A stretch of 64,000 nucleotides of DNA from Bifidobacterium primatium (GCF_002802875.1 NZ_PEBI01000001.1:149830-213829); one strand, 5' to 3'. Shown: positions 8,420 through 16,966, counted from the first letter of the stretch. The notes: generated from the letters alone by a model not told the origin. Numbers and translations are program-made.

Positions 8420-10171
8420 ATGTTCAGGGCAGTGCATTCGTCGATGAAAACCTGGACGGTCGCGGCCATAGCCGCGGTTCTCGCAATGGTGATGATGCTC
8501 GCCGGATGCGCGGGCGGTACGGATTCCCAGAAGAACGGCGGCAGCACATCGTCCGGCGACACGTCGCAGACCGACCCGACATCGTCGGCCAAGCCAACGG
8601 TCTCGAACAACGGCAAGACGGAGACCTACAAACCGGCCGACGGCAATGCCACGGCCACATTGAAGATCGCTTCCGGCTCGGAGAACAAGGAGGTGTCCGC
8701 GGCCATCCAGCGCGCGGTCGACGGCTCCAAGATCGGCGTGACCATCGACTACATGGGTTCGCTCGACATCATGAACGTGCTGAAGAACGGCGGCAAATCA
8801 TACGACGCCGTCTGGCCTGCATCATCGATGTGGATTTCGATGGGCGACACGAAGCATATCGTCAAGGACCAGCAGAGCACCTCCACCACGCCCATCGTGT
8901 TCGGCATCGCCAAGTCCAAGGCGCAACAACTCGGATGGGCCAATGGCGACGGCACCACCAAGGCGGTGAAGACGCAGGACGTCATCGACGCGGTGAAGGC
9001 GAAGAAACTCACGTTCTCCATGACCAGCGCCACGCAGTCGAACTCCGGCGCCAGCGCCTACCTCGCGTTCCTCACCGCCATCGCCGGCAAGAACCAGGCC
9101 CTCACCAAGGCCGATCTCGACAATGCGAACGTGCAGGCCAACGTGCACACGCTGCTGTCCGGCGTGGACCGTTCGTCCGGCTCCTCCGACTGGCTCAAGG
9201 ACATGGTTGTCGCCAACCCCGACCGCTTCAACGCCATGGTCAATTACGAAAGCCTCGTCATCCAGGCGGATAGGGCCCTGACCGCCAAGGGCAAGGATCC
9301 GCTGCTGGCCGTGTACCCCTCGGACGGCATCGCCGTCTCCGACTCCCCTCTCGGCTACGTCGACCGCGGACAGAACCTCAATGACGCCTACGACTCCTTC
9401 GCCAAGGCACTGAAGTCCAAGGATGCGAAGCTGCTGTTCGAACGCGCCGGCCGCCGCACCGGTCTCGCGGGCGTGCTCACCTACAAGAACGACGCCAAGG
9501 TCAAGGACGCGTTCCGCAGCGAATGGGGCATCAACACCGGAGCCGACGCCTTGAAGACGATTCCCCTGCCCGCGGCCGACGTCATCAACGAATCGTTGAA
9601 CGTCTACCAGTCGAGTCTGCGCAAGCCCAGCTGGACGGTGTGGGTGGTCGACTACTCCGGATCCATGCAGGGCGACGGCAAGGACGGCGTCGTGCGCGGA
9701 CTCAATGCCGCGCTCGACCAGACCCAGGCCAGGCAGTCGCATCTTGAAGCCGGCAAGAACGATGTGAACATCCTCATCCCGTTCTCCGGCGACGCGCAGG
9801 AACCGACCAAATCCACCGGCGCCGACACGACGGCCATCCTGCAGCGAGGCCAGCAGACCGACACCATCGGCGGCACCGACATCTACGACGGCCTCGACAA
9901 GGCCCTGCAGAACCTGCCGAAGAACACCGGTGACTACACCACCGCCATCGTGCTGATGACCGACGGCGTCTCGCAGACCGGCAACAAGGACGCATTCACC
10001 AAGCAGTACAAGGCCTCCGGCCACGACGTCCCCGTGTTCTCCATCATGTTCGGCCAGGCCGACCCCGCCCAGCTCAACGAGCTCGCCAAGCTCTCCAACG
10101 CGAAGGTGTTCGACGGACGATCCGAGGACCTGGCTTCCATCTTCCGCCAGGTGAAGGGATTCAACGGATGA
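8420..10171 (+). CDS. Lipoprotein with substrate-binding-like domain and C-terminal vWA domain
   Basis: 583 residues. ATG 8420 is preceded by AGGAG; the open frame extends further upstream but without similarity. Signal peptide with lipobox MLAGC, lipidated Cys30, then a Ser/Thr-rich linker. Residues about 75-390 resemble a periplasmic-binding-protein fold (LKIASGSENKEV, YDAVWPASSMW, SATQSNSGASAYLAFL, VNYESLVIQA). The C-terminal 180 residues form a von Willebrand A domain with a complete metal site: DYSGSM, the Thr of GGTDIYDGL and the Asp of LMTDG. It begins a four-gene operon and overlaps the next start by ATGA. The vWA domain suggests metal-dependent protein contact outside the membrane. 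Families with TelA and XpaC are linked to stress or toxic-anion resistance; the actual role is unknown. Confidence 0.85.
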   Translation: MFRAVHSSMKTWTVAAIAAVLAMVMMLAGCAGGTDSQKNGGSTSSGDTSQTDPTSSAKPTVSNNGKTETYKPADGNATATLKIASGSENKEVSAAIQRAVDGSKIGVTIDYMGSLDIMNVLKNGGKSYDAVWPASSMWISMGDTKHIVKDQQSTSTTPIVFGIAKSKAQQLGWANGDGTTKAVKTQDVIDAVKAKKLTFSMTSATQSNSGASAYLAFLTAIAGKNQALTKADLDNANVQANVHTLLSGVDRSSGSSDWLKDMVVANPDRFNAMVNYESLVIQADRALTAKGKDPLLAVYPSDGIAVSDSPLGYVDRGQNLNDAYDSFAKALKSKDAKLLFERAGRRTGLAGVLTYKNDAKVKDAFRSEWGINTGADALKTIPLPAADVINESLNVYQSSLRKPSWTVWVVDYSGSMQGDGKDGVVRGLNAALDQTQARQSHLEAGKNDVNILIPFSGDAQEPTKSTGADTTAILQRGQQTDTIGGTDIYDGLDKALQNLPKNTGDYTTAIVLMTDGVSQTGNKDAFTKQYKASGHDVPVFSIMFGQADPAQLNELAKLSNAKVFDGRSEDLASIFRQVKGFNG

Positions 10172-10971
10172 TCAGCACCATCGTCAGCTTCCTCGCCGGA
10201 CTCGGGCTCGCCGCCCTCACGTTCTGGGTGGCCGGAGGCGGCATCGTCGGCCTCGTCGGCGCGGTGGTCGTGGCGGCCGGCGGATACATCGGCGTCTCGT
10301 ATCTCACTCAGCCGGAACGCAGGCTCGGCAAGGTGCTTGCGTCGGCCGTGCCCAACGGGCAGAAGGCCGTGGAGGCCATCGACATGGCCAACGCGCGCAT
10401 GAATGCCATCCGCGGACTGATGTCCCAGGTACGCGATCCCGCGGTGCGCAAGGAGGTCAACGACATCGTCGTGGCCACGAAGGCGCTCACGTCGTTCGTC
10501 GAGAACAATCCCCGTTCGTACGAGACACTGCGGCATTTCATCAACGTGTATGGCGACCAGACGCAGAACCTGCTGCAGGGCTATGTGGAAGTGGAGCGTT
10601 CCGGCGCACGCGACCAGATAGCGAAGGCACGCGTCGACACCATCAACGCCATGCAGGTGCTCGAACAGACCGCCGCCGGGGAGCTCTCGCACGCCGTGGA
10701 AGCGAAGACGCTGGCCCTGTCCGCTGACTCCGAGGCCATCGCCCGGCTGGCCAGCATGGACGGATACAGCGTGGAGACGACGCATGACACGTTGCCGGGA
10801 ACAACCACGTCGCCCCGGCAACGTCAGCAACGCCAGCGTCCTGCTTCATATACGTCGCCGATTCCGTACGATCCGCCGACGGGCGCCCCGATCGACGCGA
10901 CCATGACGCCCGCACGGACCGCGAACGTTCCCTCCGACGACGCACCGACCAAGAAAGGAGACCGGTCGTGA
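10168..10971 (+). CDS. XpaC-like membrane protein (5-bromo-4-chloroindolyl phosphate hydrolysis family)
   Basis: 267 residues. Two N-terminal hydrophobic segments (residues 4-20 and 23-45) are followed by a mostly helical cytoplasmic domain (VRKEVNDIVVATKALTSFVE, LRHFINVYGDQTQNLLQGYV) that matches the XpaC family, and a Pro/Gln/Thr-rich tail. The family name comes from a Bacillus phenotype and does not identify a reaction. The start ATG overlaps the vWA stop (ATGA) and its own stop overlaps the next start (GTGA), so translation is coupled through three genes. In Bacillus xpaC lies beside a telA homologue, the same pairing seen here. Confidence 0.75.
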   Translation: MISTIVSFLAGLGLAALTFWVAGGGIVGLVGAVVVAAGGYIGVSYLTQPERRLGKVLASAVPNGQKAVEAIDMANARMNAIRGLMSQVRDPAVRKEVNDIVVATKALTSFVENNPRSYETLRHFINVYGDQTQNLLQGYVEVERSGARDQIAKARVDTINAMQVLEQTAAGELSHAVEAKTLALSADSEAIARLASMDGYSVETTHDTLPGTTTSPRQRQQRQRPASYTSPIPYDPPTGAPIDATMTPARTANVPSDDAPTKKGDRS

Positions 10972-12065
10972 AACTCTCCAAATCGAAAATCATCGGGCTC
11001 GCCGCGCTGCTGGTGGTGGTGCTCGTGCTCGGCGGCGTCACCGTGCTGCGCAACTGGAAGGCCAGCACCGCGCCCAAACCGGTGAAGACCGAAAGCGTGA
11101 CCGGCTATCTCGGCGGCGAGAAGATCACGCTGTTCGAGGACCAGGAGTTCAAGAATCTCGCCGCGAGGAACGGCCTGAACATCGACTATCGCAAGGCCGG
11201 GTCCCTGGCCATGATGGACGCCGACAGCAACGGCATGGACTATCTCTTCCCGTCGTCCAAGGTCGCCGTCGAATACGGCAAGGCGAAGAAGATCGACACG
11301 TCGGGCGCCGATATCGTCTTCAACTCCCCCATCGTCATCTACACGCACAAGCAGGTGGCCGACGGTCTGGTGAAGACCGGCATGATGAGCAAGACCGACG
11401 GCGTCTACCGCATGGACATGGCCAAGGCCGTCGATGCGCTGAAGACCAACAAGACATGGGCGCAGGTCGGCTGGTCGGGCGGCTACGGGCAGTTCCGCAT
11501 CGACTCGACCGACCCGGTGAAGTCGAACTCCGGCAACGAATACGCGGCGCTGGTGGCCACGGTGCTGAACGGCGGACAGCCCGCGACCGTGCAATCCGTG
11601 CAACGCGACCAGGCCACCCTGCAGTCCATATTCTCGAAATCCGGTTGGATGGAGACGAGTTCGGAGGACAGCTTCAACCAGTTCCTCACGCTTGGCGTCG
11701 GATCGAAACCCATGATGATCGGCTATGAGAGCCAGGTGCTTGACGTGGCAGCCAACCAGCCCGACGCATGGAATCAGGTCAAGGACGACATCGTCATCGT
11801 CTACCCGACGCCGACCGTATGGTCCACGCACATGCTCATCCCGCTTGACGACAAGGGCCGCAAGCTGCTGACGCTGCTCAAGAGCGACGACATGCAGAAG
11901 CTCGCCTGGCAACGGCACGGGTTCCGTTCTGCGAACTTCACCGGCACCGACGGCATCAAACGGTTCAAGGTGCCCGGCACCGTGGACCAGATCACCGCCG
12001 TCTCCGAGCTGCCCAGCAACGACGCCATGCAGGCGATCATCACCACGCTCTCGAAAGGACAATGA
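10968..12065 (+). CDS. Membrane-anchored substrate-binding-like protein (copy 1)
   Basis: 365 residues starting at GTG 10968, which overlaps the xpaC-like stop and has AAAGGAG upstream. One N-terminal transmembrane anchor (residues about 8-26, no lipobox Cys), then a single extracytoplasmic domain that looks like a type 2 periplasmic-binding fold: VTGYLGGEK, DYLFPSSKVAVEYG, IVFNSPIVIYTHK, DSTDPVKSNSGNEYAAL, FLTLGVGSKPMMIGYESQ and YPTPTVWSTH. The same fold appears in the N-terminal half of the vWA lipoprotein of this operon, and a close paralogue lies at 15122-16207 beside zur. No permease or ATPase is linked, so it may sense or present a ligand and not feed an importer. Ligand unknown. Confidence 0.7.
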   Translation: MKLSKSKIIGLAALLVVVLVLGGVTVLRNWKASTAPKPVKTESVTGYLGGEKITLFEDQEFKNLAARNGLNIDYRKAGSLAMMDADSNGMDYLFPSSKVAVEYGKAKKIDTSGADIVFNSPIVIYTHKQVADGLVKTGMMSKTDGVYRMDMAKAVDALKTNKTWAQVGWSGGYGQFRIDSTDPVKSNSGNEYAALVATVLNGGQPATVQSVQRDQATLQSIFSKSGWMETSSEDSFNQFLTLGVGSKPMMIGYESQVLDVAANQPDAWNQVKDDIVIVYPTPTVWSTHMLIPLDDKGRKLLTLLKSDDMQKLAWQRHGFRSANFTGTDGIKRFKVPGTVDQITAVSELPSNDAMQAIITTLSKGQ

Positions 12066-12068
12066 ACC

Positions 12069-13214
12069 ATGAAGGAAATCTCTCTCAGCGACCTCGCGGG
12101 AGGTACGCAGACCAGCGCCGTGGACCTCGCCGCACCGTCCGGGGACCAGGCGCTGGCCGCCGACGCCACGCCCGACCAGCAGATCGCGAAGCTCAATCCG
12201 GCCGATCAGGCGAAGGTGACGCAGCTGGCCGGCTCGCTCGACCTGACCAAGGCCGGCATCGAATCCGCGTACGGCAAGGACGTGCAGCGCGCCACGTCGA
12301 CGTTCGCCGACGACATCCTCGCCAAGACCCGTTCGAAGGACGCCGGCCAGGCGGGCGAGCTGCTGCAGGGTCTGCTCGTCACCGTGGACGAGGCGGAGCT
12401 GAGCGGCATCAAGAAGGTGCCGATCCTCGGCACGATCGCCGTGAACATCAACAAGCTGCGTCGCCGCTACGAGAAGGTCTCCACGCAGATCGACGACATC
12501 GTCGCGAAGCTGGAGGGCGCGCAGAGCCAGCTCGTCTCCGACATCTCGATGTTCAACACCATGTACGACCGCAACGCCGAGCAGTACCGCGACCTGAAGA
12601 TCACCGTGCTCGCCGGCAAGAAGGCGTTGGCGGACTTCAACGCGAACCAGCTGCCGAAGCTCGAACAGGAGGCCGCCGCGTCGCAGGACCCGATGCAGGC
12701 GCAGATCCTCTCCGACTTCAAGGCCAAGCTGGAACGCTTCGCCAAGCGGCTCGACGACCTCGACCGTGTAAGCGTGATCTGCCTGCAGACCGCGCCGCAA
12801 ATCAAGATCATCCAGAACGCCGACCAGATGGTATGCGACAAGATAGACACCACCATCTCCACCACGATTCCGGTGTGGAAGAGCCAGATGGTCATCGCGC
12901 TCGGCCTGGAGAACCAGCGTCAGGCGCTCGAACTGCAGAAGAAGACCGACGACGTGACGAACAAGCTCATCCAGGCCAACGCCCGTGCGCTACATCAGGG
13001 CGCCGTGGACGCGGAGAAGGCGAACCAGCGTTCCGTGGTCGACATCGAAACGCTGGAGAAGGTGAATTCCGAACTCATCGCCACGCTGCGCGAGACCGTG
13101 CAGATCCAGAAGGAGGGCAAGGCCAGCCGCCAGGCCGCCGAGGTGAAGATGCGCCAGCTCGAAGGCGACCTGAAGAACGCGCTCATCGAGAACGCCCAGC
13201 AGCTGGGACGGTGA
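12069..13214 (+). CDS. TelA-family (toxic anion resistance) protein
   Basis: 381 residues, cytoplasmic, almost entirely helical and coiled-coil, matching the TelA/KlaA family. Diagnostic segments: KVPILGTIAVNINKLRRRYEKV near residue 125, a central DISMFNTMYDRNAEQYRDLKI and the VCDKIDTTISTTIPVWKSQMVIALGLE region near residue 270. The family was named from plasmid tellurite-resistance loci, but most chromosomal members have no proven function and are associated with Ter-type membrane stress systems. ATG 12069 lies three bases after the stop of the binding-protein gene, with AAAGGA upstream. Last gene of the vWA-XpaC-binding protein-TelA operon. Confidence 0.85.
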   Translation: MKEISLSDLAGGTQTSAVDLAAPSGDQALAADATPDQQIAKLNPADQAKVTQLAGSLDLTKAGIESAYGKDVQRATSTFADDILAKTRSKDAGQAGELLQGLLVTVDEAELSGIKKVPILGTIAVNINKLRRRYEKVSTQIDDIVAKLEGAQSQLVSDISMFNTMYDRNAEQYRDLKITVLAGKKALADFNANQLPKLEQEAAASQDPMQAQILSDFKAKLERFAKRLDDLDRVSVICLQTAPQIKIIQNADQMVCDKIDTTISTTIPVWKSQMVIALGLENQRQALELQKKTDDVTNKLIQANARALHQGAVDAEKANQRSVVDIETLEKVNSELIATLRETVQIQKEGKASRQAAEVKMRQLEGDLKNALIENAQQLGR

Positions 13215-13260
13215 GGGCGGATTCCCGAGATACGACCGTGACCGGCGATTATTCCATTGA

Positions 13261-13375
13261 CTCCCCTCGCTGAGGGGAGCTGGCCGCTGTAGGCGGTCTG
13301 AGGGGAGTTGAGTACCTGAGGTGTCGCTCCTCTCAGTCGGCTCACGCCGACAGCTCCCCTCAGGGAGGGGAGCCA
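13261..13375. repeat. Two inverted copies of the CTCCCCTC-type intergenic hairpin repeat
   Basis: CTCCCCTC...GAGGGGAG elements at 13261-13308 and, in the other orientation, 13326-13375. Each combines a CTCCCCTC/GAGGGGAG stem with a second stem (GTCGGC/GCCGAC in the second copy). Related copies lie at 19162-19211 and 29559-29674. They sit in non-coding DNA between the convergent telA and zinc-binding-lipoprotein genes. Confidence 0.8.
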
Positions 13376-13391
13376 ATTCTCATATGCAATG

Positions 13392-13425
13392 AGGTCCCTT
13401 CTCCGGAATTCCGGAGAAGGGACCT
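13392..13425. terminator. Perfect 34-base palindrome, bidirectional terminator candidate
   Basis: The 17-base left arm 13392-13408 (AGGTCCCTTCTCCGGAA) and its exact reverse complement 13409-13425 form one uninterrupted palindrome between the convergent telA and zinc-lipoprotein genes, 16 bases from the end of the latter. There is no clear T-run on either strand, so its termination role is inferred from position. Confidence 0.6.
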
Positions 13426-13441
13426 TGTGTAAATCAGACGA

Positions 13442-14476
13442 TCACTTCACGGCACCGGTGAAGTCGTCGACCAGCGCGCTCATCCAGTCGGTGAGGTTCG
13501 TGTACTCCTTCGGCATCTGCTCGGTGAGTTTCACCACGGGCGCATCGCCTTCCGACGCGGCAGCCTCCAGATGATCGGTGGTGTCGTTGGCCTCCTGCGT
13601 GTTGAGCACGAACACCTTCATCTTCCCGGCCTTCAGGGCGTCGGAGAACTGCTTGACGTCGGCGGGCGAAGGCTCGCTTTCGTTGGCGCTGGCGTTCTTG
13701 TAGCCGCTGGTGGTGGCGTCGGTCATGCCGAGGTCGTCGGCGAGGTACCATGCCACGGACTCGCTGGCGGCGTACGGCACGCCCTTGGTTTTGGATTCGG
13801 CCGCCTTGATCTTGTCCTCGACCTTCTGCTCCTGGGCCTCCCAGTCCTTGTGCCGCTGTTCGAAGTAGTCCTTCTGATCGGGCATGGCCTTCTCATAGGC
13901 TGCGGTGATGGCGTCGGCAGTCTTCTCGCGCACATCGTGGGAGAACCAGACGTGGGGGTTGTCGCCTTCCTTGATGCCGTCGGTCTCGGCGGCGTTCACC
14001 ACGTCGGCCTTGGTGCCTTCCGTGGCCTTGGACGCCCACGGATCGTAATCCGCGCCGTTCACCACGGCGATCTGCGCCTTGGTGAATGCGGCTACGTCGG
14101 ATGTCGTCGGCTCGTAGTCATGGGCCTCCACGTTCGTGCTCGTCATGATCGACTTCACGTCGACCTTGTCGCCCCCGAGCGCTTCGGCCACGGAACCCCA
14201 CTGGTTGATGCTTGCCACCACTTCGATCTTCTCGGACGTCGCACCCGCACCCGACGTGTCGGCGCCGCCGCACGCCGCCAGCCCAAAGGCCATAATCGCC
14301 GCAGTCGCCGCCGCCAGCATGGTCATCCTGCGCCTGAACCGGTTCGGCATGGACGCCGAAGTCGCCGAGCCCGTCACGGTCCCCTTGATCGTAGAGGTCG
14401 CTTCGTTTCCCCCGGTCTTGGTCTTGTCTGCGTTCGCCATGCTTTTGTCCGCGCTCGTCATACTCTTATCGGTCAT
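13442..14476 (-). CDS. Zinc/manganese-type ABC substrate-binding lipoprotein (ZnuA/TroA family)
   Basis: 344 residues from ATG 14476. Cluster A-I metal-binding proteins capture Zn or Mn outside the cell for an ABC importer. Visible features: EVVASINQWGSVAEALGGDKV, the metal-site region NVEAHDYEPTTSDV with its His, VVNGADYDPW, and NPHVWFSHDV with another His. The lipobox AAC puts the lipid on Cys69, unusually far in. The first 40 residues are hydrophilic with three imperfect ADKSM-like repeats, so a later start at residue 43 (MPNRFRRRMTM) is possible, though neither start has a strong ribosome site. An ATG at 14581 would cover the Zur-like box and was rejected. No permease or ATPase is present in the window. 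Confidence 0.85.
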   Translation of the reverse strand: MTDKSMTSADKSMANADKTKTGGNEATSTIKGTVTGSATSASMPNRFRRRMTMLAAATAAIMAFGLAACGGADTSGAGATSEKIEVVASINQWGSVAEALGGDKVDVKSIMTSTNVEAHDYEPTTSDVAAFTKAQIAVVNGADYDPWASKATEGTKADVVNAAETDGIKEGDNPHVWFSHDVREKTADAITAAYEKAMPDQKDYFEQRHKDWEAQEQKVEDKIKAAESKTKGVPYAASESVAWYLADDLGMTDATTSGYKNASANESEPSPADVKQFSDALKAGKMKVFVLNTQEANDTTDHLEAAASEGDAPVVKLTEQMPKEYTNLTDWMSALVDDFTGAVK

Positions 14477-14543
14477 AATCGCTGTCTTTCTACCGTTGCA
14501 TTCCCCTCTCTGAGGAATTCCACGACCCAGTATACACATAAAT

Positions 14544-14558
14544 TGATAATCATTTTCA
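14544..14558 (-). promoter_or_regulatory. Zur/Fur-type operator for the zinc-binding lipoprotein
   Basis: TGATAATCATTTTCA is a 7-1-7 inverted repeat (TGATAAT against TGAAAAT, six of seven paired), the classic Fur/Zur box form. It lies 68 bases upstream of the lipoprotein start, inside an AT-rich promoter region. The zur-like gene is 1.7 kb away, supporting zinc-dependent repression. Confidence 0.75.
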
Positions 14559-14779
14559 TTATTGAAAAATTTCTTTCTCATCCATCTTCCGAAAAACGTG
14601 AGCCATGGGTGCTGAATTTACCCGATAATCGGTTTTCGAAAGCAATAATCGTTGAAATACCGGCGCCGAGATACCCATTCCACCAAATCAAGCACCTGCA
14701 ACTCGACATATGCTCTTGCTCATTCGCGCCATAAGGCATCACACGGAGGCCATCCGACCGGCGGTTTGTCACGGAACGC

Positions 14780-15112
14780 CATAGGGCAATCCGCAGGTCT
14801 TCCCTGCCATGTATTTGCGGCAGGGAACGGCAATATTCCCGCCTGCCGTATTCCGTGCCACAACTCGCGGTCGGAGCTTCATTGCTTTTATTGCAATTCC
14901 AACATTTTCGGTTCGATTTGCGACCCGTGACGGCCTGCCTGCCGGCACGGAATGGACGATTGATGCGGAATCGCATTCCGTGCCAGGTTTTTCCGTCACG
15001 AAAACAGACAATCACGACGAAACGTTCTTCCGTGCCAGGTTTTTATGTCGCGCAATGCGAACATGCAACGGAAACGAACTCCGTGCCACGCCCCACCGCC
15101 ATGGAGCCGGCC
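14780..15112. repeat. Diverged intergenic array of TTCCGTGCC/GGCACGGAA words (copy X)
   Basis: The stretch of about 540 bases between the zinc lipoprotein and the second anchored binding protein has no credible gene. It holds many 9-11-base words of the form TTCCGTGCC and their reverse complements, some as clear hairpins such as TTCCCTGCC (14800-14808) with GGCAGGGAA (14819-14827). It is alignable with the array at 30910-31160: both run GGAA-CCATA, TTCCCTGCC, GGCAGGGAACG, CAATAT, TTCCGTGCCAC, TTGCAATTCCAAC in the same order. Confidence 0.7.
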
Positions 15113-15121
15113 TTCACTGCC

Positions 15122-16207
15122 TCAATGCCTCAATGCCTCAATGAGATCCTGCATGGCGTCGTTCGGCGGCAGTTCGGTCACGTTCTGCACGGTGTCGACG
15201 GTGCCGGGCACGCCGAACCGTGTGATGGAGTCGGTGCCGGAGAAGTCCACGCTACGGAATCCGTGCCGCTCCCACGCCAGCTTCTGCACCGGCTTGGATT
15301 CCAGCAGGGTCAGTAGCTTCTCCCCCTTGGCGTCCAACGCCATGAACGTGTGTGTGCTCCACACGGTCGGCGTCGGATACGCGATGACCAAATCGTCCTT
15401 CACCTGTGCCCAGGCGTCGGGATTGTTGACGGCCAGGTCGAGAATCTGGCTTTCGTACCCGACCATCATCGGCTTGGAGCCCACACCGAGCGTCAAAAAC
15501 TGGTTGAAACTGTCCTCGGAGGAGGTCTCCATCCACCCGGATTTCGCGAATATCGACCGGATGGTCGGAGCGTCGCGTTTCACCGTCGCCCGCGTGGCCG
15601 GCTGTCCGCCGTTCATCGTATTGGCCAGCAACGCCGCGTACTCGTTGCCGGAATTGGATTTCACCGGATCGGTGCTTTCGATGTGGAACACGCCATAGCC
15701 GCCCGCGTACCCGACCTGGGCCCACGTGCGCCCGGCCTTCATCGCGTCGACGGCCTTCGCCATGTCGAGCCGCCACACGTCGCCGTCGCGATGCATGATG
15801 CCCGACTTCGCCAGCCCCTCGGCCACGGATTTGTGCGTGTAGACGACGATGGGCGAGTTGAACACGATGTCCTGCCTCGCGGCTTTAACGCCCTTGGAGG
15901 CGCCGTATTCGACGGCGGTACGCGACGACGGGAACAGATAATCCATGCCGGCCCGGTCGGCCATCATCATGTCGAGGGAGCCGGCCTTGCGATAGTCCAC
16001 CTTCAGACCGGCGTCAGCGGCAAGCCTTGTGAATTGCGAATCGTCGAACAGGCCGGTCTTCTCGCCGCCGAGATAGCCGGTCACGGACACGGCCGATCGC
16101 GACGGCCCGGATTCGGGCTTCGACGTCGTCCGCCACACCGCGAACCCGCAGACGACCGCGACCACGACGATCAAGGATATGAGCCCGACAATCCTGTTCC
16201 TGTTCAT
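15122..16207 (-). CDS. Membrane-anchored substrate-binding-like protein (copy 2)
   Basis: 361 residues, a clear paralogue of the protein at 10968-12065: one N-terminal membrane anchor (residues 6-24), then VTGYLGGEK, DYRKAGSL, MDYLFPSS, IVFNSPIVVYTHK, DPVKSNSGNEYAALL, SGWMETSSEDSFNQFLTLG and YPTPTVWSTH, many blocks being identical. By eye roughly two thirds of aligned positions match. Its ATG follows the zur stop by 9 bases, so zur and this gene form an operon. Unlike copy 1, it has no xpaC, vWA or telA beside it. Link to zinc is inferred from that operon only; the ligand is unknown. The start has a weak GGGA ribosome site, consistent with coupling to zur. Confidence 0.75.
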   Translation of the reverse strand: MNRNRIVGLISLIVVVAVVCGFAVWRTTSKPESGPSRSAVSVTGYLGGEKTGLFDDSQFTRLAADAGLKVDYRKAGSLDMMMADRAGMDYLFPSSRTAVEYGASKGVKAARQDIVFNSPIVVYTHKSVAEGLAKSGIMHRDGDVWRLDMAKAVDAMKAGRTWAQVGYAGGYGVFHIESTDPVKSNSGNEYAALLANTMNGGQPATRATVKRDAPTIRSIFAKSGWMETSSEDSFNQFLTLGVGSKPMMVGYESQILDLAVNNPDAWAQVKDDLVIAYPTPTVWSTHTFMALDAKGEKLLTLLESKPVQKLAWERHGFRSVDFSGTDSITRFGVPGTVDTVQNVTELPPNDAMQDLIEALRH

Positions 16208-16216
16208 ATTCCCATT

Positions 16217-16687
16217 TCAGTCGGTGGCGTTGACTTTGCCCGCAGAAGATTCATCGGCGACCTCGACGCCATCGTCGGCGGATCGCCCCTCCGCGTCCGC
16301 GCATTCGGCGCACACGCCGAAGATCTCGAGAATATGATGGCTGATGGCGAAGCCGTTGTCTTCGGCCACCTTGCGGAACCACGCCTCGCTCGGCGGTTCG
16401 ATGTCGATGGTCTTGCCGCAGCGCTCGCATACGAGATGGTGATGATGCCGCTGCGCGTCCTCTCCGCAATCGCGGAACAGCTGCTCGCCGCCCATGCGGA
16501 TGGTGTCGGCCTCCCCCGCCGCCGCCATGGCGTTGAGCTGACGGTATACGGTTGCCAGGCCGATCTTGGAGCCGGCGTCCTGCAGCCGGCGATGCAGGTT
16601 CTGCGCGGAGATGAAATCATCCGTCTGCCGCAACGCCGCACGAACCGTTTCCTTCTGGACCGTCCGCCTTGTCAGATGCTCGACCAT
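16217..16687 (-). CDS. zur: Fur-family zinc uptake regulator (Zur)
   Basis: 156 residues. A DNA-binding repressor that senses Zn(II). N-terminal winged helix with ATVYRQLNAMAAAGEAD; metal-binding dimer domain with HHHHLVCERCG (structural CxxC), the motif HHILEIFGVCAEC (second CxxC), and an acidic tail. The pattern around HHHHLVC and LEIFG is that of actinobacterial Zur more than iron-type Fur. I chose ATG 16687 because GGGGT lies just upstream; an in-frame ATG at 16705 has no ribosome site. It is followed by the paralogous binding protein after 9 bases. A matching box lies at 14544-14558. Confidence 0.85.
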   Translation of the reverse strand: MVEHLTRRTVQKETVRAALRQTDDFISAQNLHRRLQDAGSKIGLATVYRQLNAMAAAGEADTIRMGGEQLFRDCGEDAQRHHHHLVCERCGKTIDIEPPSEAWFRKVAEDNGFAISHHILEIFGVCAECADAEGRSADDGVEVADESSAGKVNATD

Positions 16688-16772
16688 GCATACCCCGTTT
16701 GCCATGAATTCATTCGTTGCGCGTACTCATACGGAACGCACTCATATAGAATACGCGCGTCGACGACCAAAA

Positions 16773-16888
16773 AATACGGGCCCAAATCCCTCCACCCGCG
16801 ATCTGCGGTGCATCATGGTCGTTTTCGAAGCGGAAAAACGACCATGATGCACCACGAATCGGCGATGCCGGGGATTTGGACCCGTATT
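16773..16888. repeat. Nested palindromic element, copy A
   Basis: A 19-base perfect inner stem (16807-16825 with 16835-16853; GGTGCATCATGGTCGTTTT) is enclosed by outer stems: CCAAATCCC (16782-16790) with GGGATTTGG (16871-16879), and AATACGGG (16773-16780) with CCCGTATT (16881-16888). It lies between zur and an isomerase gene. Copies B (31802-31887) and C (63934 to window end) share the core GGTGC...GGTCGTTTT / AAAACGACC...GCACC but have different, still self-complementary, outer arms. Confidence 0.85.
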
Positions 16889-16966
16889 CCAATAACCGAT
16901 TACTTCATTTGCGCCATGACTGAACGCCATGACCGTCCGCTACCGTGATGCACGACTGCGCGACGA

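Noticed and set aside
10824-12800. 658-codon minus-strand frame across the TelA operon
   Set aside because: Antisense shadow of the binding protein and telA genes; Leu/His/Arg-rich with no motifs.
14769-15015. Minus-strand frames in array X resembling minus-strand frames at 30760-31018
   Set aside because: The similar peptides (VPCRKYMAG and VPCQEIVAG) result from DNA repeat similarity. Several frames are open, there are no ribosome sites, and hairpin arms explain the conservation better than coding.
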